DNA of 64,000 nt from an uncultured Roseobacter sp. (lineage in GTDB: Bacteria > Pseudomonadota > Alphaproteobacteria > Rhodobacterales > Rhodobacteraceae), in the NCBI RefSeq assembly GCF_947495025.1, contig NZ_CANLXG010000001.1, forward strand, positions 1,054,001 through 1,118,000. The letters are read 5' to 3'. Positions within the stretch are counted from its first letter, which is position 1, and every line of letters starts with the position of its first letter. Position numbers and translations under genes: made by a program. Under the pieces are notes generated by a model. That model searched no databases. It was given only the letters and a program-made list of their open reading frames with translations, and was not told the origin of the DNA. Positions 25,537 through 35,022 of the stretch are shown here, piece by piece.

Positions 25537-25582
25537 CAGGGGGCGGTACGCCCGCCCCCTGTTCTCCCGCCGCAGGGCGGGA
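25537..25582 (+). terminator. Two tandem hairpins between TAXI receptor and TRAP permease
   Basis: First stem is a perfect 9-bp repeat (CAGGGGGCG, 7-nt loop, CGCCCCCTG; 25537-25561). Second is a perfect 7-bp repeat with a 4-nt loop (TCCCGCC/GGCGGGA; 25565-25582), then ATTTAATAAAA. Probably an attenuator or 3' stabiliser giving more receptor than permease. Confidence 0.65.
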
Positions 25583-25636
25583 CTGATTTAATAAAACACA
25601 AGCCGTAAACAGCGGCATTTCAGGGAGACAGTAGAC

Positions 25637-28249
25637 ATGGCCGATCAGACCGGCGGCGGACGCGCGCTTACCGACGAAGAACTGGCAGATCTTGTTGCAT
25701 CCTCAGACGCCGGCGGGCGCAACCCCGTGGGTGCCGTGGGCACTTTCCTCGCAATCACAGCCATTATCTGGTCGCTGTTTCAGGTTATCCTGGCATCGCC
25801 TCTGGCCAACCAGCTGCTTCCCGGATCTGTCATCAACAACTCGCGCCAGATCCACCTCGCCTTTTCCATATTCCTGGCCTTCATGGCCTATCCGATGTTC
25901 AAATCGAGCCCGCGCCACTACATCCCTCTGCAGGACTGGGGCTTTGCGATCGCAGGTGCCGGCATCGCGATGTACGGCTATATTTTCTACGACAAAATCG
26001 TGAATTCAGGCGGGCTTGCCGATGACGTGGACAAGTGGTTCGCGCTGGCCGGTCTGCTGATCCTTTTTGAGGGTGCACGCCGCGCGCTGGGGCCCGCCAT
26101 GGCGATTATCGCCACGATTTTTCTGGCCTATGTTTTCTTCGGGTCCTCGACGTGGGTGCCCGATGTGATCCGCTGGAAAGGCGCCTCGCTGCAAAAAGCG
26201 ATGAGCCACATGTGGATCACCTCCGAGGGTGTGTTCGGCATCGCGCTTGGTGTATCAACCAAATTCGTTTTCCTCTTTGTGCTTTTCGGCGCCCTGCTCG
26301 ATAAGGCGGGAGCGGGCAACTACTTCATCAAAATGGCCTTTGGTGCACTGGGTCACCTCAAGGGCGGCCCGGCCAAGGCTGCTGTTGTCGGTTCCGCTGC
26401 AACAGGTCTGATCTCGGGTTCGTCCATCGCCAACGTGGTGACAACCGGTACCTTTACCATCCCGCTGATGAAACGGGTCGGTTTTACCTCCGAGAAAGCC
26501 GGTGCGGTCGAGGTTGCCTCGTCGGTGAACGGCCAGATCATGCCGCCGGTCATGGGCGCTGCGGCCTTCCTGATGGTGGAATATGTGGGCATCTCTTACG
26601 TCGAGGTGATCACCCACGCCTTCCTGCCCGCGACGATTTCATACATCGCGCTGGTCTATATCGTGCACCTTGAAGCGGTGAAAAACAACATGCCGACGCT
26701 GGGCAACCGCGTGGTGTCTATGGGCAAGACCATCGGTGGCATGGCTGCGTTCTTTGTGGGCTTTGCGGCACTCTGCTACGGGGTCCAGTATCCGGTAGGC
26801 TGGATTGTTGCGGCGACGTCGAACTCGGGGCTGGTCCTGTCGGTTCTGATTTTTCTGACCTATGCGCTGATGCTGTGGCTGGCCGCATCGGTTCCGGACC
26901 TGGAACCTGATGATCCCAATGCCGAAGAGGTCGAACTGCCGGTTGTCGGCGAAATCTACAAATCCGGCCTCTACTTTCTGCTCCCGATCATCGTGCTGGT
27001 CTACTTCCTGATGATCGAGCAGAAATCGCCGGGCCTTTCGGCCTTCTGGGCAACGATGCTGCTTTTCGTAATCCTGCTGACGCAGAAACCACTGAAGGCC
27101 ATCTTCCGTGGTGAAGGCGGCGCGCTGGTTGAGCGTTTCAAAGACGGTATCGTTGACCTGCTGCAGGGCCTGATCGACGGCGCGCGCAACATGATCGGCA
27201 TTGGCCTTGCAACAGCGACCGCCGGTGTGATCGTGGGTACAGTGACCCTGACGGGTGTGGGCCAGGTCATGGCGGATCTTGTCGAGTTTCTGTCGGGCGG
27301 CAACCTGATCCTGATGCTTGCCATGGTCGGCCTGCTGAGCCTGATCCTCGGCATGGGCTTGCCAACAACGGCCAACTACATCGTGGTGTCGTCACTCATG
27401 GCCGGTGTGGTCGTGGAACTGGGAGCGCAATCCGGCCTGATCGTACCGCTGATCGCGGTGCACCTGTTTGTGTTCTATTTCGGGATTATGGCGGATGTCA
27501 CACCACCGGTGGGACTTGCCAGTTTTGCCGCAGCGGCCGTATCCGGCGGGGACGCAATCAGGACAGGCTTCACGGCCTTCTTCTACAGCCTGCGTACCAT
27601 CGCCCTGCCCTTTGTTTTCATCTTCAACACAGATCTTCTGCTGATCGATGTCGGGTGGGCACAGGGGATACTGGTCTTTGTGATCTCCAGTATCGCGATC
27701 CTCGTCTTTACGGCGGGCACGATGGGCTACTTCCTGACAAAGAGCCGCATCTACGAGAGTGTTGCTCTGGTTCTGATCTCCTTCATGCTCTTCCGTCCGG
27801 ATTTCTTCATGGACCGCCTGCAGCCTCCGTTTGAGGACATCGCACCAGCGGCTTTTGCTGAAACGGTCGAGGCTGCAACACCCGGCAAAGAGTTCCGCGT
27901 GGTGGTCAACGGCCCGGACTTTGATACGGGCGAGCCTCTGGAAACCACGCTGCTGGTTACCGTGGGTGACGAGGCCGAAGGCAGCCGTATGGATGCACTG
28001 GGTCTCCTGACCGTACCGGATGGTGACGCGATTACACTCGAAGAACCCCTGTTCGGAACGCCCTTTGCGGATACTTTCCAGGGATATGATTTCTACGGTG
28101 ATCAGTTCGTGACCATTACCGCCGTCAAGGCACCGGCAGATCAGCTGCCCAAGGAGCTGGTCTTTATCCCGGGTCTTATCCTGCTGCTGCTGGTTGTTAT
28201 GCTCCAGCGTGGCCGTGCGGCACGTGAGCCGGAGCCCGCTGCTGCCTGA
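25637..28249 (+). CDS. TRAP transporter permease, fused 4TM/12TM, with DUF3394 tail
   Basis: 870-aa inner-membrane protein combining the small (DctQ) and large (DctM) TRAP subunits, as is usual for TAXI systems. Hydrophobic segments run over about residues 25-735, including the DctM-like GSSIANVVTTGTFTIPLM near 260 and GMGLPTTANYIVVSSLMAG near 575. Residues about 745-865 form a soluble domain of the DUF3394 type followed by a last helix. Imports the TAXI-bound solute using a sodium or proton gradient. ATG at 25637 follows CAGGGAGACAGTAGAC. Confidence 0.93.
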   Translation: MADQTGGGRALTDEELADLVASSDAGGRNPVGAVGTFLAITAIIWSLFQVILASPLANQLLPGSVINNSRQIHLAFSIFLAFMAYPMFKSSPRHYIPLQDWGFAIAGAGIAMYGYIFYDKIVNSGGLADDVDKWFALAGLLILFEGARRALGPAMAIIATIFLAYVFFGSSTWVPDVIRWKGASLQKAMSHMWITSEGVFGIALGVSTKFVFLFVLFGALLDKAGAGNYFIKMAFGALGHLKGGPAKAAVVGSAATGLISGSSIANVVTTGTFTIPLMKRVGFTSEKAGAVEVASSVNGQIMPPVMGAAAFLMVEYVGISYVEVITHAFLPATISYIALVYIVHLEAVKNNMPTLGNRVVSMGKTIGGMAAFFVGFAALCYGVQYPVGWIVAATSNSGLVLSVLIFLTYALMLWLAASVPDLEPDDPNAEEVELPVVGEIYKSGLYFLLPIIVLVYFLMIEQKSPGLSAFWATMLLFVILLTQKPLKAIFRGEGGALVERFKDGIVDLLQGLIDGARNMIGIGLATATAGVIVGTVTLTGVGQVMADLVEFLSGGNLILMLAMVGLLSLILGMGLPTTANYIVVSSLMAGVVVELGAQSGLIVPLIAVHLFVFYFGIMADVTPPVGLASFAAAAVSGGDAIRTGFTAFFYSLRTIALPFVFIFNTDLLLIDVGWAQGILVFVISSIAILVFTAGTMGYFLTKSRIYESVALVLISFMLFRPDFFMDRLQPPFEDIAPAAFAETVEAATPGKEFRVVVNGPDFDTGEPLETTLLVTVGDEAEGSRMDALGLLTVPDGDAITLEEPLFGTPFADTFQGYDFYGDQFVTITAVKAPADQLPKELVFIPGLILLLLVVMLQRGRAAREPEPAAA

Positions 28250-28275
28250 TCTGCAAACAGGCCCTTGCACGCTAC

Positions 28276-28310
28276 GACGCCGCCGGTATTTCCGGCGGCG
28301 TCTTCATTTC
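28276..28310 (+). terminator. Rho-independent terminator after the TRAP operon
   Basis: Perfect 11-bp inverted repeat (GACGCCGCCGG, loop TATTT, CCGGCGGCGTC) followed by TTCATTTC, 27 bp after the permease stop. The remaining sequence to 28543 holds no gene I can support. Confidence 0.8.
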
Positions 28311-28543
28311 CGCAGGCGTTTTGTCACATTTCCCACATATAAACCTGCTAACCAGCCGGGGCGATCAGTGGCCCGGTGGCTCGGGAAAGGATCCGACCGG
28401 CAGTACACCCCTTCGGTGCGCTGCCTGTCCTGCTGTGACAGGGAATACCCGTCGCAGCAGCACCGGAGCCAGCGGCAGCTTTTTGCATCTGAACGACTTC
28501 CGGCGCATGTCGCTGCCGGAAAAGACCGGAAAGACCTGAGACT

Positions 28544-29542
28544 ATGACCACCTTTGCACTGAACGGGCTTGGACGGATCGGTAAGCTCGCGCTGCGCCCG
28601 ATGCTGGAAGCCGGACTGGATGTTGCCTGGATCAATGATGCCACCGGCGATGCCGCGATGCATGCGCACCTGCTTGAATTTGATACCGTTCATGGCCGCT
28701 GGCCCGCTACCTTCGGATCCGGCTCAGATGCCATCACGATCAACGATACCCGCCTTCCCGTGTACACCACGCGACGGCTGCAGGATCTGCCGCTGAGCAA
28801 CGTGGATGTCATTATCGACTGCACCGGTGCTTTCAAAACAGAAGCTGCGCTGGCTCCCTATTTCGAGGCGGGTGTGAAAAAGGTTGTGGTCTCGGCTCCG
28901 GTAAAGGACGGGCCCACTGCAAACATTGTGTATGGCGTCAACAACGAAGCGTACGACGCCACGTCACACAGGATTGTCACGGCAGCCAGCTGCACCACAA
29001 ACTGCCTGGCCCCCGTGGTGAAGGTGGTGCACGAGAACCTGCGTATCCGGCACGGCTCTATCACCACCATCCACGATGTGACGAACACACAGACGATCGT
29101 GGACCGTCCCGCCAGGGACCTCAGGCGCGCGCGGTCGGCGCTGAATTCGCTGATCCCCACCACAACGGGCAGCGCCACGGCGATCACGCTGATTTACCCC
29201 GAACTGACAGGTCGTCTGAACGGTCATGCGGTGCGGGTGCCGCTGCTGAATGCCTCGCTGACAGACTGCGTTTTCGAGCTGGAACAGGAAACAACCGCGG
29301 AGGAGGTAAACGCTCTTTTCCGCGCGGCTGCTGACGGTCCGCTGAAAGGCATACTGGGGTACGAAGACCGGCCGCTTGTCAGTGCGGACTACACCAATGA
29401 CACCCGCTCCGGCATTGTAGACGGGCCGTCCACGATGGTGGTCAACGGCACGCAGCTCAAGGTCTATGTCTGGTACGACAATGAATATGGTTATGCGCAC
29501 AGGCTGGTCGACGTGGCCCGGATGGTGAGCGACAGCCTCTGA
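28544..29542 (+). CDS. ArsJ-associated glyceraldehyde-3-phosphate dehydrogenase
   Basis: 332-aa NAD-dependent GAPDH. Rossmann motif NGLGRIGK at residues 7-14, catalytic C150 in ASCTTNC and H177. Such a GAPDH paired with ArsJ uses arsenate in place of phosphate and makes 1-arseno-3-phosphoglycerate, which ArsJ exports (established for gapdh-arsJ pairs). The stop TGA shares its final A with the ArsJ ATG (TGATG), so the two are coupled. A housekeeping glycolytic role is less likely given this partner. No arsR or arsC gene is visible next to it. Confidence 0.88.
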   Translation: MTTFALNGLGRIGKLALRPMLEAGLDVAWINDATGDAAMHAHLLEFDTVHGRWPATFGSGSDAITINDTRLPVYTTRRLQDLPLSNVDVIIDCTGAFKTEAALAPYFEAGVKKVVVSAPVKDGPTANIVYGVNNEAYDATSHRIVTAASCTTNCLAPVVKVVHENLRIRHGSITTIHDVTNTQTIVDRPARDLRRARSALNSLIPTTTGSATAITLIYPELTGRLNGHAVRVPLLNASLTDCVFELEQETTAEEVNALFRAAADGPLKGILGYEDRPLVSADYTNDTRSGIVDGPSTMVVNGTQLKVYVWYDNEYGYAHRLVDVARMVSDSL

Positions 29543-30795
29543 TGCCCGGCGCAGTGCACAAGGACGGTGGCATGGCGGCATACCTTGCCGTTACGGCAGC
29601 CTACTGGGCGTTTATGCTGACCGACGGCGCGTTGCGCATGCTTGTGCTGCTGCACTTTCACACGCTGGGCTTTTCGCCGGTGCAGCTGGCCTATCTGTTT
29701 GTGCTCTATGAAATTGCCGGCGTGGTGACGAACCTCAGCGCGGGCTGGATCGCGGCGCGGTTCGGCCTGACCAGCACCCTGTACGCAGGTCTTGGCATCC
29801 AGATTGCTGCCCTCCTCGCTCTGACATTACTTGATCCGTCCTGGAGTATCTGGGCGTCGGTTGTCTTTGTTATGTCCGTTCAGGGTGCCTCGGGTGTGGC
29901 CAAGGACCTGTCCAAGATGAGTGCCAAATCCGCAGTGAAACTGCTGGCGCCCGAAGGTGACGGCACGCTCTTTCGATGGGTGGCGCTGCTGACCGGATCA
30001 AAGAACGCGGTCAAAGGCGTCGGCTTTCTGCTGGGCGCGGTTTTGCTCGCTACCGCAGGCCTGCAGGCCGCAGTACTCGGTATGGCGGCGGTCCTCACGA
30101 TTGTCCTTGTCGCGGTTCTGGCCGGAATGCCGGCGGGTCTGCCCACAGGCCGCAAAGACGCAAAGTTCCTTGAGGTTTTTTCCCGAAACCCGGACATAAA
30201 CTGGCTCAGCTTTGCGCGTGTTTTTCTCTTTGGCGCGCGCGATGTCTGGTTTGTCGTGGGAATCCCGATCTATTTCTATGCCGTGCTGTCTGACGGATCT
30301 GAGCAGGGAAACCGGGCCGCCTTCTTTATGATTGGCAGTTTCATGGCGGTCTGGATAATTCTTTATGGCGCCGTACAGGCATCGGCCCCGAAAATCCTGC
30401 GCGCCGCGCGCCGTCCGGCGCGGGACCTCGTTGTGGCCGCGCGCAACTGGAGCGCCGGGCTCATTGTCATTCCGGCAGCACTGGCACTTATGGTCTGGAG
30501 CGCCGGGGCACCCGCGCCCTGGCTGACAACGACGCTTGTCACCGGACTGCTGCTCTTTGGTGCGGTTTTTGCCGTCAATTCTGCCCTGCACTCCTATCTG
30601 ATCCTGGCATTCAGCACGGGCGAGCGTGTGACCATGGATGTCGGTTTTTACTATATGGCCAATGCCGCCGGGCGGCTTCTGGGAACACTGCTTTCGGGGG
30701 TCAGCTACCAGATCGGCGGGCTGCCTCTGTGCCTCGCTACCGCTGCGCTGATGCTGGGCCTGAGTACATTCGGCGCCGCCCGTCTGCGTGGCTAG
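29542..30795 (+). CDS. arsJ: Organoarsenical efflux MFS transporter ArsJ
   Basis: 417-aa major facilitator protein with about 11-12 helices. The N-terminus reads YLAVTAAYWAFMLTDGALRML, where the Asp-Gly-Ala-Leu-Arg-Met string after TM1 is typical of ArsJ. It exports 1-arseno-3-phosphoglycerate made by the upstream GAPDH, giving arsenate resistance. Translationally coupled to that gene. A second in-frame ATG (29572) is a possible start. The 3' end overlaps the convergent glycosylase gene by 4 bp. Confidence 0.88.
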   Translation: MPGAVHKDGGMAAYLAVTAAYWAFMLTDGALRMLVLLHFHTLGFSPVQLAYLFVLYEIAGVVTNLSAGWIAARFGLTSTLYAGLGIQIAALLALTLLDPSWSIWASVVFVMSVQGASGVAKDLSKMSAKSAVKLLAPEGDGTLFRWVALLTGSKNAVKGVGFLLGAVLLATAGLQAAVLGMAAVLTIVLVAVLAGMPAGLPTGRKDAKFLEVFSRNPDINWLSFARVFLFGARDVWFVVGIPIYFYAVLSDGSEQGNRAAFFMIGSFMAVWIILYGAVQASAPKILRAARRPARDLVVAARNWSAGLIVIPAALALMVWSAGAPAPWLTTTLVTGLLLFGAVFAVNSALHSYLILAFSTGERVTMDVGFYYMANAAGRLLGTLLSGVSYQIGGLPLCLATAALMLGLSTFGAARLRG

Positions 30796-31460
30796 CCTGT
30801 ACTGGTCGCAAGAATCCGGCTGATCTCTTTGAGGGATCGGCCAGATTCATCCATCCAGCTGTTGAAGGCATCCTGAACCGCCATCATCGCTTTTTTCGAG
30901 GTGGGCGCCTTGTCGATGACCCCTTCGGCAATCAGGCGTCCCACGACATCGCGCGACAGGATATAGCCGTCAACGCCCATGAAGCGCAGAAAGTACTGGC
31001 CGGTCGTTCCGCCCAGCCGGGACCCGTCCGCCCTGAGGCGCAAAAGAAGTCCGGCATAGTCGTCTGATGGCCAGTCAGCAATCATCTGTCCAAAACTGCC
31101 ATGCTCTTTGCGGATATCCAGAATGAACACGGCGTTTTCCTGTACCGCCCTTATTTTCGGGCCGTGCCGCACGATTGATTTGTCGGTAATCAGAGCATCG
31201 AACCATTCGTCGTCCATAAAGGCGCAGGGCCCCGGGTCAAAACCACGAAAAGCAGTTTCGAATCCGGGCCACATGTTGTCGACAACTTTCCAGTTGAAGC
31301 CAGCCTGGAAAATCGACCTGGTCATCTGGGCCAGCCACCGGTCGTCCGGGATTTCGGCAGTTTCCGCAGGTGACCCGGACGGTTCATACCCTTCGAATAT
31401 CGCAGTCTCGCTGCCTTTGCGCGCGGCACTGATGTCCAGAATCTCAACAAGTGTCCGCAT
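30792..31460 (-). CDS. DNA-3-methyladenine glycosylase I-like protein
   Basis: 222-aa Tag-like base-excision protein. The LAQMTRSIFQAGFNWKVV, FRGFDP and SIVRHGPKIRAV stretches align with the helical core of Tag. E. coli Tag holds a zinc through N- and C-terminal Cys/His pairs (zinc snap); I find no such Cys or His pairs at either end here, so this is a zinc-less variant. The N-terminus is extended by a short basic-acidic stretch. Good ribosome site CCGGAGGTGAAACT. Role in alkylation repair inferred from family. Confidence 0.72.
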   Translation of the reverse strand: MRTLVEILDISAARKGSETAIFEGYEPSGSPAETAEIPDDRWLAQMTRSIFQAGFNWKVVDNMWPGFETAFRGFDPGPCAFMDDEWFDALITDKSIVRHGPKIRAVQENAVFILDIRKEHGSFGQMIADWPSDDYAGLLLRLRADGSRLGGTTGQYFLRFMGVDGYILSRDVVGRLIAEGVIDKAPTSKKAMMAVQDAFNSWMDESGRSLKEISRILATSTG

Positions 31461-31578
31461 AGTTTCACCTCCGGTTTTCCGTTTGTCTCAGGATGACAGC
31501 AGGCCACAGCCAGATGACAGTTTGTGTCAGTATACGGCGGGGCTTGCGCCTTCGGAAAGCCTGAAGGACAGTACGGGT

Positions 31579-32352
31579 ATGTTTATCCCGCCCCGAGCCG
31601 CCCTTTGTATTCTGGCCTGCGTTCTGGCGCTGGTCACAACCCCGGCAAGAGCGGATCGGATTACAGTGTTTGCCGCCGCCAGCCTGCGAACAGCGCTGGA
31701 GGAAATTGCCGCTGACTTCGAAAAGGGGCACCCGCACGAAATTCTGTTATCCTTTGCCGGATCTTCGGTTCTGGCGCGGCAGATCAGCCTTGGCGCCCCC
31801 GCTCAGGTATTTGTATCGGCCAGCCAGGACTGGATGGATCATCTGGAGGCTCAGGGCTTTGCAGAGCGTGACACCCGTTTTGATCTGGCCGGCAACCGCC
31901 TTGTCCTGATAGCAGCGGGTTCTTCAGCACCCGGGATCAGACTGAATCACGACACTGACCTGGCGGGTATGATCGGCGACAGAAGGCTGGCGATGGCGCT
32001 CGTCGATGCCGTCCCGGCAGGCGTCTACGGCAAAGAGGCACTCGCCCATTTCGGGCTCTGGGATACGCTCGCGCCCCGTGTGGCACAGACGGACAATGTC
32101 CGCGCCGCGCTGGCGCTGGTCGCTGCCGGCGCAGCACCTTTCGGAATCGTCTACGCAACGGACGCGCTGGCCGAGCCGCGTGTTTCCGTGGTCGCGACTT
32201 TCCCTGAGGAAAGTCACACGCCGGTCATCTATCCCGCTGTGGCAGTCACAGACAGAGATTCTGCGGCCGTGCGCAGCTTCCTTGACTATCTTCGTAGCCC
32301 GCAGGCAGATAAGATCCTGACGCGGCTGGGTTTTGTCGCAATGACGGAGTAG
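31579..32352 (+). CDS. modA: Molybdate ABC transporter substrate-binding protein
   Basis: 257-aa periplasmic molybdate receptor. Signal peptide ending ARA at about residue 25, then ITVFAAASLRTALEEIAADF, the ModA signature whose Ser/Ala residues bind molybdate. FAGSSVLARQI and GVYGKEALAHFG complete the family pattern. Start ATG at 31579 follows AAGGACAG; a longer in-frame reading to 31108 runs antisense through the glycosylase gene. Followed 8 bp later by modB. I see no convincing ModE palindrome upstream. Confidence 0.92.
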   Translation: MFIPPRAALCILACVLALVTTPARADRITVFAAASLRTALEEIAADFEKGHPHEILLSFAGSSVLARQISLGAPAQVFVSASQDWMDHLEAQGFAERDTRFDLAGNRLVLIAAGSSAPGIRLNHDTDLAGMIGDRRLAMALVDAVPAGVYGKEALAHFGLWDTLAPRVAQTDNVRAALALVAAGAAPFGIVYATDALAEPRVSVVATFPEESHTPVIYPAVAVTDRDSAAVRSFLDYLRSPQADKILTRLGFVAMTE

Positions 32353-32360
32353 GCATCGCG

Positions 32361-33053
32361 ATGGAATGGCTCAGCGCGCAGGAATGGCAGGCCGTGGCGC
32401 TTTCACTGCGCGTCGCGTTCTGGGCGACACTCCTCAGCCTGCCCGCCGGGGTGTGGGTCGCGTTCATTCTCGCGCGCAGGGACTTTCCCGGGAAACAGCT
32501 GCTCAATGGTCTTGTGATGCTGCCACTGATCCTGCCACCGGTTGTCACCGGATACCTGCTGCTTCTGACATTCGGTCCCCAGGGGCCGGCTGGCAGTGCA
32601 CTGGCAAAGGCCGGCATCAGTTTTGCGTTTAACTGGGCCGGTGCGGCGCTGGCAGCGGCCGTTATGGCATTTCCGCTGATGGTCCGCGCAATCCGTTTAT
32701 CCCTCGAAGCGGTGGATCCGAAACTTGAAGAAGCCGCAGGCACTCTTGGCGCTTCCCGTGTCTGGGTTTTCCTGACCGTCACCCTGCCACTCATTCTGCC
32801 CGGTGTGCTGGCCGGTGCCATTCTGGCTTTCGCCAAAGCAATGGGCGAATTTGGTGCAACGATCACTTTTGTCTCAAACATTCCGGGTCAGACACAGACG
32901 GTTCCGTCTGCCATTTACGCCTTTCTGCAGGTGCCCGGAGGTGAAAATCAGGCGCTTCGGCTCGTGCTGATTTCGGTCGCTGTCGCCATGGGCGCGCTGC
33001 TGATTTCAGAAATTCTGGCGCGCAGGATCGCCCGCCGGACCGGAGGGACATAA
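32361..33053 (+). CDS. modB: Molybdate ABC transporter permease
   Basis: 230-aa permease with five helices and the ModB loop KAMGEFGATITFVSNIPGQTQT (shown here in parts: MGEFGATITF then IPGQTQT), which couples to ModC. Follows modA by 8 bp and shares a base with modC (TAATG). Confidence 0.93.
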   Translation: MEWLSAQEWQAVALSLRVAFWATLLSLPAGVWVAFILARRDFPGKQLLNGLVMLPLILPPVVTGYLLLLTFGPQGPAGSALAKAGISFAFNWAGAALAAAVMAFPLMVRAIRLSLEAVDPKLEEAAGTLGASRVWVFLTVTLPLILPGVLAGAILAFAKAMGEFGATITFVSNIPGQTQTVPSAIYAFLQVPGGENQALRLVLISVAVAMGALLISEILARRIARRTGGT

Positions 33054-34150
33054 TGCTCTCGGTTTCTGTATCACAGGCCTTTGAAGGCTTCTCGCTCAAT
33101 GTCTCGTTTGAAGCACCGCAGGGGATCACTGTTCTTTACGGCCGTTCAGGCACTGGCAAGACCAGCATTATCAATGCGGTTGCCGGCCTGCTGCGCCCGA
33201 CTGCCGGCCGGGCTGAGATTCACGGGCGCATTCTTTTTGACACCGCGGAAGGGATCTGGATTCCGCCGCACCGTCGCCGGATTGGCTATATCTTTCAGGA
33301 AGGGCGGTTGTTTCCACATCTGACAGTGCAGCAGAACCTGCTCTATGGCCGCTGGTTCGCACCAGGCACCGCACGGCGGGAAACTCCGGACAGAATAATC
33401 GACATGCTGGGTATCGGCCATTTGCTGAAAAGACGGCCAGGCATGTTGTCCGGTGGCGAGAAACAACGCGTTGCCATTGGCCGTGCGCTGTTGTCCGGTC
33501 CGGAAATTCTGCTGGCCGATGAACCCCTGGCGGCCCTCGACGATGCCCGCAAAGCGGACATCCTTCCCTATTTCGAACGCATACGCGACGAGTTGTCAGT
33601 ACCCGTGCTCTATGTCAGCCATTCGGCCAGCGAGGTCGCGCGCCTGGCGACAACCGTCGTCGCCATAGAGGACGGGCGTGTCACAGGCCTGGGGCCCGCA
33701 CGCGACGTCCTGAGCGACCCGACGGTCACTCCCCTTGGGATCCGGTCCGCCGGAGCCATGCTGACAGCCCGGCTGGTCCGGCATCATGACGACGGTATAA
33801 GCGAACTGGATGCAGGTGGACTGCCCTTGCTGCTGCCCCGTATCGACCATGCCCCCGGCAGAACGCTGCGCGTCAGGATCGAGGCGCAGGACGTTATGAT
33901 CGCAACCACGCATCCAACTGACATCTCAGCGCTCAACGTTCTGCCGGCGGTTCTGACGGATCTGCGCCAGGGTGATGGCCCCGGCGTGCTGGCGCGCCTG
34001 GATGCGGGCGGAAATACAATTCTCGCCAGGATCACCCGCCGTTCCTGCGATGCGCTCGGGCTGCGGCCAGGTATGCCCGTTTTTGCCGTTGTGAAAGCAG
34101 TTTCCGTGCCGCGGGAAGCGGTGGGTGATCATCCCGGCAGGCACGTCTGA
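33053..34150 (+). CDS. modC: Molybdate ABC transporter ATP-binding protein
   Basis: 365-aa ABC ATPase. Walker A GRSGTGKTS near residue 33, signature LSGGEKQRVAIGRALL, Walker B ILLADEPLAALD, then a C-terminal molybdate-binding TOBE/MOP domain (about residues 290-355). The TOBE domain lets intracellular oxyanion inhibit transport. Its stop is 2 bp from the convergent LysR stop, with no separate terminator. Confidence 0.93.
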   Translation: MLSVSVSQAFEGFSLNVSFEAPQGITVLYGRSGTGKTSIINAVAGLLRPTAGRAEIHGRILFDTAEGIWIPPHRRRIGYIFQEGRLFPHLTVQQNLLYGRWFAPGTARRETPDRIIDMLGIGHLLKRRPGMLSGGEKQRVAIGRALLSGPEILLADEPLAALDDARKADILPYFERIRDELSVPVLYVSHSASEVARLATTVVAIEDGRVTGLGPARDVLSDPTVTPLGIRSAGAMLTARLVRHHDDGISELDAGGLPLLLPRIDHAPGRTLRVRIEAQDVMIATTHPTDISALNVLPAVLTDLRQGDGPGVLARLDAGGNTILARITRRSCDALGLRPGMPVFAVVKAVSVPREAVGDHPGRHV

Positions 34151-34152
34151 TT

Positions 34153-35022
34153 TCAGCGGACCTGCAGCAGCTCGACCAGAAGCGGATTGGGAAAGCGGCG
34201 CCCGACCGTTACCCCGTAAAACGTCTCTGTGAGCTCAGGCAAAACGGCCAGTTCGGTCAGGGTTCCGGCGGCAATCTCGTCCCGGACCACGATGGGCGGC
34301 AACACTGCAAGCCCTGCACCATCGCGCACCAGCAGGCGCATCATGGCCATGTCATCAACCTCTGCGGCGATCTGCGGGCGCAGACCAAGACGTTCTGTCA
34401 GCGCATCAAAACCTGCGCGCACGCCGCTTGCACGGGTCGGCAGGATCAGCGGCCGCCGGATCAGAATTTCCGCCAGTGGTACTTGTGCCAGAGTCCTATC
34501 AGGCGGTCCGACAAGGCTGATATTCTGCGTGTCCAGCTGCTGGACATTGAATGGTGTCAGCGCATCCGTTGGCGGTGCCTGGTTGGTCAGGACGAGATCG
34601 AGATGCAGAGCGGCCAGAGCCGTGCCAAGCTCGGCCATGCTGCCCGAGCGCAGTACGATCTCGACATCCGGCCGGCCCAGCACCGGCTTGAGAAATGCGA
34701 GCTGGAAGTTGCGCGAAAGTGTCGAGATTGCGCCGACCCGCAACACCTGGCGGCTTGCCCCGGTCTGCTGAAGCGTCGCCACCATTTCACGGCCTGTCGC
34801 AAATATCGTGTTTGCATGATCAAGTGCAATCCGCCCGGCTTCGGTGAGCAGAAGGGCGCGACCACGCCGTTCGAAAAGCGGCTGGCCCAGGCGCTCTTCA
34901 AGCTGTCTGATCTGCATTGACACAGCCGATTGCGACACATTCAGCAACGCTGCCGCACGGGTGAGGTTTCCCTCCTCGGCAACCGCCTGAAAATAGCGCA
35001 GGTGATGGTAGTTGAATTCCAT
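34153..35022 (-). CDS. LysR-family regulator next to DabBA
   Basis: 289-aa LysR protein. Helix-turn-helix at residues 1-62 (NLTRAAALLNVSQSAVSMQIRQLEE region) and an effector domain from about residue 90 (VLRVGAISTLSRNFQ). Divergent from dabB across a 100-bp A/T-rich gap, the classical arrangement for a LysR regulator of the neighbouring operon. A role in sensing carbon limitation, like CbbR/CcmR, is inferred from position. Confidence 0.87.
   Translation of the reverse strand: MEFNYHHLRYFQAVAEEGNLTRAAALLNVSQSAVSMQIRQLEERLGQPLFERRGRALLLTEAGRIALDHANTIFATGREMVATLQQTGASRQVLRVGAISTLSRNFQLAFLKPVLGRPDVEIVLRSGSMAELGTALAALHLDLVLTNQAPPTDALTPFNVQQLDTQNISLVGPPDRTLAQVPLAEILIRRPLILPTRASGVRAGFDALTERLGLRPQIAAEVDDMAMMRLLVRDGAGLAVLPPIVVRDEIAAGTLTELAVLPELTETFYGVTVGRRFPNPLLVELLQVR

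Noticed and set aside
28544..29542. Reading the GAPDH as the glycolytic enzyme
   Set aside because: It is translationally coupled to arsJ, the known arrangement for arsenate detoxification.
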